NCBI GenBank assembly: GCA_017467305.1
Contig: JAFTSM010000071.1
Span: 42,096-106,095 of the forward strand
Source of the DNA: Candidatus Gastranaerophilales bacterium
Lineage (GTDB): Bacteria; Cyanobacteriota; Vampirovibrionia; Gastranaerophilales; Gastranaerophilaceae
Length of the DNA: 64,000 bases
Direction of reading: 5' to 3'
In this document: positions 61,620 to 64,000 of the stretch, in pieces
Layout: each line of letters starts with the position of its first letter
How positions within the stretch are numbered: the first letter of the stretch is position 1
Made by a program: the position numbers and the translations under genes
The notes under the pieces: generated by a model
Told to the model about the DNA's origin: nothing
Databases searched by the model: none
What the model saw: only the letters and a program-made list of their open reading frames with translations

Positions 61620-63779
61620 ATGAGTATTAACTTTGAAGCCCTAAAAATGGGGTTTAAAGCATACCTAGAAAGTTTAGCAAAAGAATCTGGTTCTTCATCA
61701 AATGAAAGTGAAGTTTCAGATGTTTCTGATGTTAGTATTTTCATGCACGCAGAAGAATTTAAAGAATATGTAAGTGATGAACTAAATATTGACATGTCTG
61801 ATATTCCAATGGATATTTCAGAATTAATGAATATGGAAATTGTTAATGGGAAATTAGTTGAGAAAGAGAAAACAAATGATAAAGACACTAATGATACAGA
61901 AAATTTGGAAGTAGATTCTAAAAATGGCGAAGATGCAATAATGTCAGACTTGCTTAATGATTTGCTTAAAGATTCTGAAGTTATCAAAGCCATTGATAAA
62001 GATGGAGATAATGCTGTTAATACAGAAGAATCAACTAACTTCTTTAAGTTTATAAGTGAAAATGATAAAAATGCAGATGATATTTCTCTTGAAGATATTT
62101 TTATGGGAATAGAACAGCTTAAAAAGGGAGAATATGACCCCACTAAAATTGAAACTGTAGAAGATGAAAAATTAGAAGAAGCAGAAAGTCAAAAAGAAAC
62201 AAAATCGTCTTCTAGCAGTAGTGGAGGTGGTGGTTCTTACAATTACAACAGTTCAAGTAATACAAATAAAACTGATGTAAAAGAAAAATCTTATGAAGAC
62301 ATGTCTTTAGATGAGCTTTCTACATTAAAAACAGATTATGAAACTAAAAAAGAAGAAACTAAAGGTTTAATAAATGATGTACATTCTGGAGCAAATGCTG
62401 CTGTTAAATCTGCACAGGAAAGCCTTGATGAGAAGAAATCTGCTTATGATGAAGCTGTAAAAAATGATGAAAAAATTTCTAATGAATTAAAAGCAGAAAG
62501 AGATGAAAATTTAAATTCAATATCTGATAAAGAGTCTTCAATTAGTAACCTAAAGATTAGTATTAACGATAAAAATAATGCGATTTATGATACAACTAGT
62601 CAAATAACAGCTAAAAACTCTGAATTGTCTGCTTTGAATTCTTCATTAAGTAGTCTTCAGTCATCTTCTTCAGACGACCCTGAAATACAAGCTCAAATTC
62701 AAACTCAAAGACAAGCTGTACAAGCACAAATAACTCAAACTCAAGAAAGTATTAATCAGCTTGAAGAGCAAAAGACAAAGCTTGAAGAAGAAAAGAAAGG
62801 GCTTGAAGATAAGCTTACTACGCAAGAAGATGAGCTGACTGCTCTTGAAAGTGCAAGAAGTGACATTGAAACTAGAATTGCTGAGAATGGTGGCGAAGAA
62901 ACAAAGCTTGCGCTAAAAGAATTTAATGATGCAAAAACAAATGTTCAAACTGTTAAAAGCCAACAACTTGAACTTGCTGAAGACTTCTTATCTCAATTTG
63001 AAACTGAAATAGATAAAATTAGTGATGTATATAATGAAAAGAATTCGGATAAAATACAAAAGGATAACCACGTTTCAACTAGTAAATTATTTGATGGAAA
63101 ATCTAATTTAGTAGCACAAAAAATAAATGAAGATGGAACTATCCCATACATTCTAATTGGTCCAGAAAATGTTGACCCAAATGAAGAGTTGCCAGTTTTA
63201 GTATATATGCATGGTTCTGGTGAAGTTGGACTTGGTCAAGATGCCTTATTAAATGTGGGTCCAGGAGGAATTATTCCAAATTGGAACTTAGAAGATTTTA
63301 ATGGTTATATTTTATGTCCTCAATTGACTGGTAGTTACAATGTTGGTAGTTGGAATAATGAAAAAGCAGAAACATACATTAGGGATATGCTTGCTGATTT
63401 CCAAGAAACACACGCAGTTGATACTAATAATATAGCAGTAGCAGGTCATAGCCTTGGTGGTATGGGGGCTATTTATATGGCAAAACACATGGATGATGTT
63501 TTTACTAAAGCTGCTGTTATAAGTGGTTATGATGTAGGAATAGATACTTCAGATATCAATATTCCAATTATGGGGTATGTTGGTACTGGTGAATCTAATG
63601 GACCTATGAATCAACTATTCAAAGATAAACTTGGTGAAGAATACCTTGTAAAAGTTGATGCTAATCATGGTGGTGCTCCTAAAAAAGTATTTGAAAGAGA
63701 TACTGACGGCAATGGTCGCTCTGATTTCTTTGAATGGTTGTTTAATGATAAAGATTATGAAAAAGAACTCCCAGATTAA
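61620..63779 (+). CDS. Large coiled-coil protein with EF-hand-like loops and alpha/beta-hydrolase domain
   Basis: 719 residues. Residues 1-190 are acidic, with an EF-hand-like loop at D126 (DKDGDNAVNTEE). Residues about 195-225 are a Ser/Gly/Asn linker. Residues about 225-475 are a long coiled coil with SMC-like heptads. Residues about 495-719 are an esterase-type alpha/beta hydrolase: LPVLVYMHGSGEVGLG (oxyanion region), S611 in VAGHSLGG as nucleophile and the histidine in DANHGG. A final EF-hand-like DTDGNGRSDFFE follows. It resembles PHB-depolymerase-like or feruloyl-esterase-like hydrolases. No signal peptide is seen, yet the calcium-type loops suggest an exported or surface protein. AAGGA precedes the ATG. 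Confidence 0.8.
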   Translation: MSINFEALKMGFKAYLESLAKESGSSSNESEVSDVSDVSIFMHAEEFKEYVSDELNIDMSDIPMDISELMNMEIVNGKLVEKEKTNDKDTNDTENLEVDSKNGEDAIMSDLLNDLLKDSEVIKAIDKDGDNAVNTEESTNFFKFISENDKNADDISLEDIFMGIEQLKKGEYDPTKIETVEDEKLEEAESQKETKSSSSSSGGGGSYNYNSSSNTNKTDVKEKSYEDMSLDELSTLKTDYETKKEETKGLINDVHSGANAAVKSAQESLDEKKSAYDEAVKNDEKISNELKAERDENLNSISDKESSISNLKISINDKNNAIYDTTSQITAKNSELSALNSSLSSLQSSSSDDPEIQAQIQTQRQAVQAQITQTQESINQLEEQKTKLEEEKKGLEDKLTTQEDELTALESARSDIETRIAENGGEETKLALKEFNDAKTNVQTVKSQQLELAEDFLSQFETEIDKISDVYNEKNSDKIQKDNHVSTSKLFDGKSNLVAQKINEDGTIPYILIGPENVDPNEELPVLVYMHGSGEVGLGQDALLNVGPGGIIPNWNLEDFNGYILCPQLTGSYNVGSWNNEKAETYIRDMLADFQETHAVDTNNIAVAGHSLGGMGAIYMAKHMDDVFTKAAVISGYDVGIDTSDINIPIMGYVGTGESNGPMNQLFKDKLGEEYLVKVDANHGGAPKKVFERDTDGNGRSDFFEWLFNDKDYEKELPD

Positions 63780-63796
63780 TCTGGGAGTTCTTTTTC
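63764..63796 (+). terminator. Terminator overlapping the hydrolase stop codon
   Basis: A 28-base perfect palindrome with arms AGAACTCCCAGATT and AATCTGGGAGTTCT spans the stop codon and is followed by TTTTT. Confidence 0.85.
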
Positions 63797-63821
63797 TTAT
63801 TTTAATGAAATAAAAATAAAC

Positions 63822-63907
63822 CACCTACTATGCAGGTGAGTTCCCAGAAGTGTTAGGAAAGTATAATATAAAATGTCATGCTGAGGAGCAAAGCGAGCTC
63901 AGTATCT
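63822..63907. repeat. REP-like or insertion-sequence end repeat
   Basis: CACCT/AGGTG (63822-63838) forms a small hairpin like those at the ends of IS200/IS605 elements. GTCATGCTGAGGAGCAAAGC and the following bases to 63907 carry CTGAG/CTCAG arms and resemble a widespread intergenic repeat motif. The window ends before any transposase could be seen. The remaining bases to 64000 hold no recognisable gene. Confidence 0.4.
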
Positions 63908-64000
63908 AACCAACTTTAAGATTAAATATAATATTGGTAAGATCTTGAACAGTTTGAAAAGCTACTATTTATATCTTGCTTTTCTAATCTTTCAAGATGA

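Noticed and set aside
1-64000. CRISPR array
   Set aside because: No regularly spaced direct repeats and no cas genes were seen.

Overview
This window is an AT-rich bacterial chromosome segment (roughly 30% GC by eye) with dense, short-spaced operons and standard stop-codon use. Three things suggest a Gram-negative-type envelope: lipid A genes (lpxI, lpxB), an LptC/LptA-like pair, and no Gram-positive sporulation or sortase genes. Combined with several uncharacterised proteins of a style I associate with gut Gastranaerophilales (the non-photosynthetic sister group of cyanobacteria, 'Melainabacteria'), this is my best guess for the host. The assignment rests on remembered family resemblance, not on a computed phylogeny.

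Layout. 1-11 kb: the tail of an oligopeptide-type ABC substrate-binding protein, lineage-specific unknowns (an HExxH protein, a large membrane/coiled-coil protein, a HEAT-repeat protein, a HerA-like protein with an acidic linker), a 2-hydroxyacyl-CoA dehydratase-type activator ATPase and a sigma-70 family factor. 11-19 kb: phosphate uptake (DUF47 plus PiT), a TSCPD protein, lpxI-lpxB, and two HD-GYP c-di-GMP signalling proteins flanking a glycosyltransferase. 19-32 kb, minus strand: dnaE and mtaB downstream of a complete arginine operon, argF-G-H-C-J-B-D. ArgJ makes this a recycling pathway. The operon starts from a clear promoter followed by an operator-like dyad, a structured leader and an attenuator-like hairpin. 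32-40.5 kb, minus strand: a surface-polymer operon with two pyruvyltransferase-family proteins, an epimerase fused to a CDP-glycerol-type polymerase, an IspD/TarI-like cytidylyltransferase, TagD, a Caps_synth glycosyltransferase and a GT-B-like protein. 40.5-50.2 kb: housekeeping genes (alcohol dehydrogenase, RNase PH, metG, prfB), an ion-transporter-family permease, LptA/LptC-like proteins, an Fe-S protein and tRNA-Phe. 50.5-61.5 kb: an accessory island rich in radical SAM enzymes. 61.6-63.8 kb: a large alpha/beta-hydrolase protein with coiled coil and EF-hand-like loops. The right end carries REP-like repeats.

The most interesting region is 50.5-61.5 kb. It holds two short peptide genes missed by ordinary length cut-offs, each butted against a radical SAM gene. 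The first encodes 57 residues ending CKGPGLWYYC. It lies between a TupA-like ATP-grasp gene and a gene fusing a GT8 glycosyltransferase to a radical SAM/SPASM enzyme, followed by a B12-type radical SAM gene broken at an A9 run. The second encodes 51 residues ending TCCGTCCC. It lies upstream of a PqqD-like/radical SAM/SPASM maturase and a second TupA-like ATP-grasp, divergent from a small HTH regulator, with a pentein-fold (deiminase-like) gene downstream. A radical SAM/U32-like pair sits on the left flank. I read this as two related, possibly undescribed, ribosomally made modified-peptide modules in which TupA-like ATP-grasp proteins recur.

A second theme is phase variation. Three C/G tracts of 9-11 bases, exceptional in such AT-rich DNA, lie in a Caps_synth glycosyltransferase, a pyruvyltransferase-family gene and one of the TupA-like genes. 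The tract in the pyruvyltransferase-family gene sits just before an intrinsic terminator, so its length could decide whether ribosomes run through that terminator and so tune downstream capsule genes.
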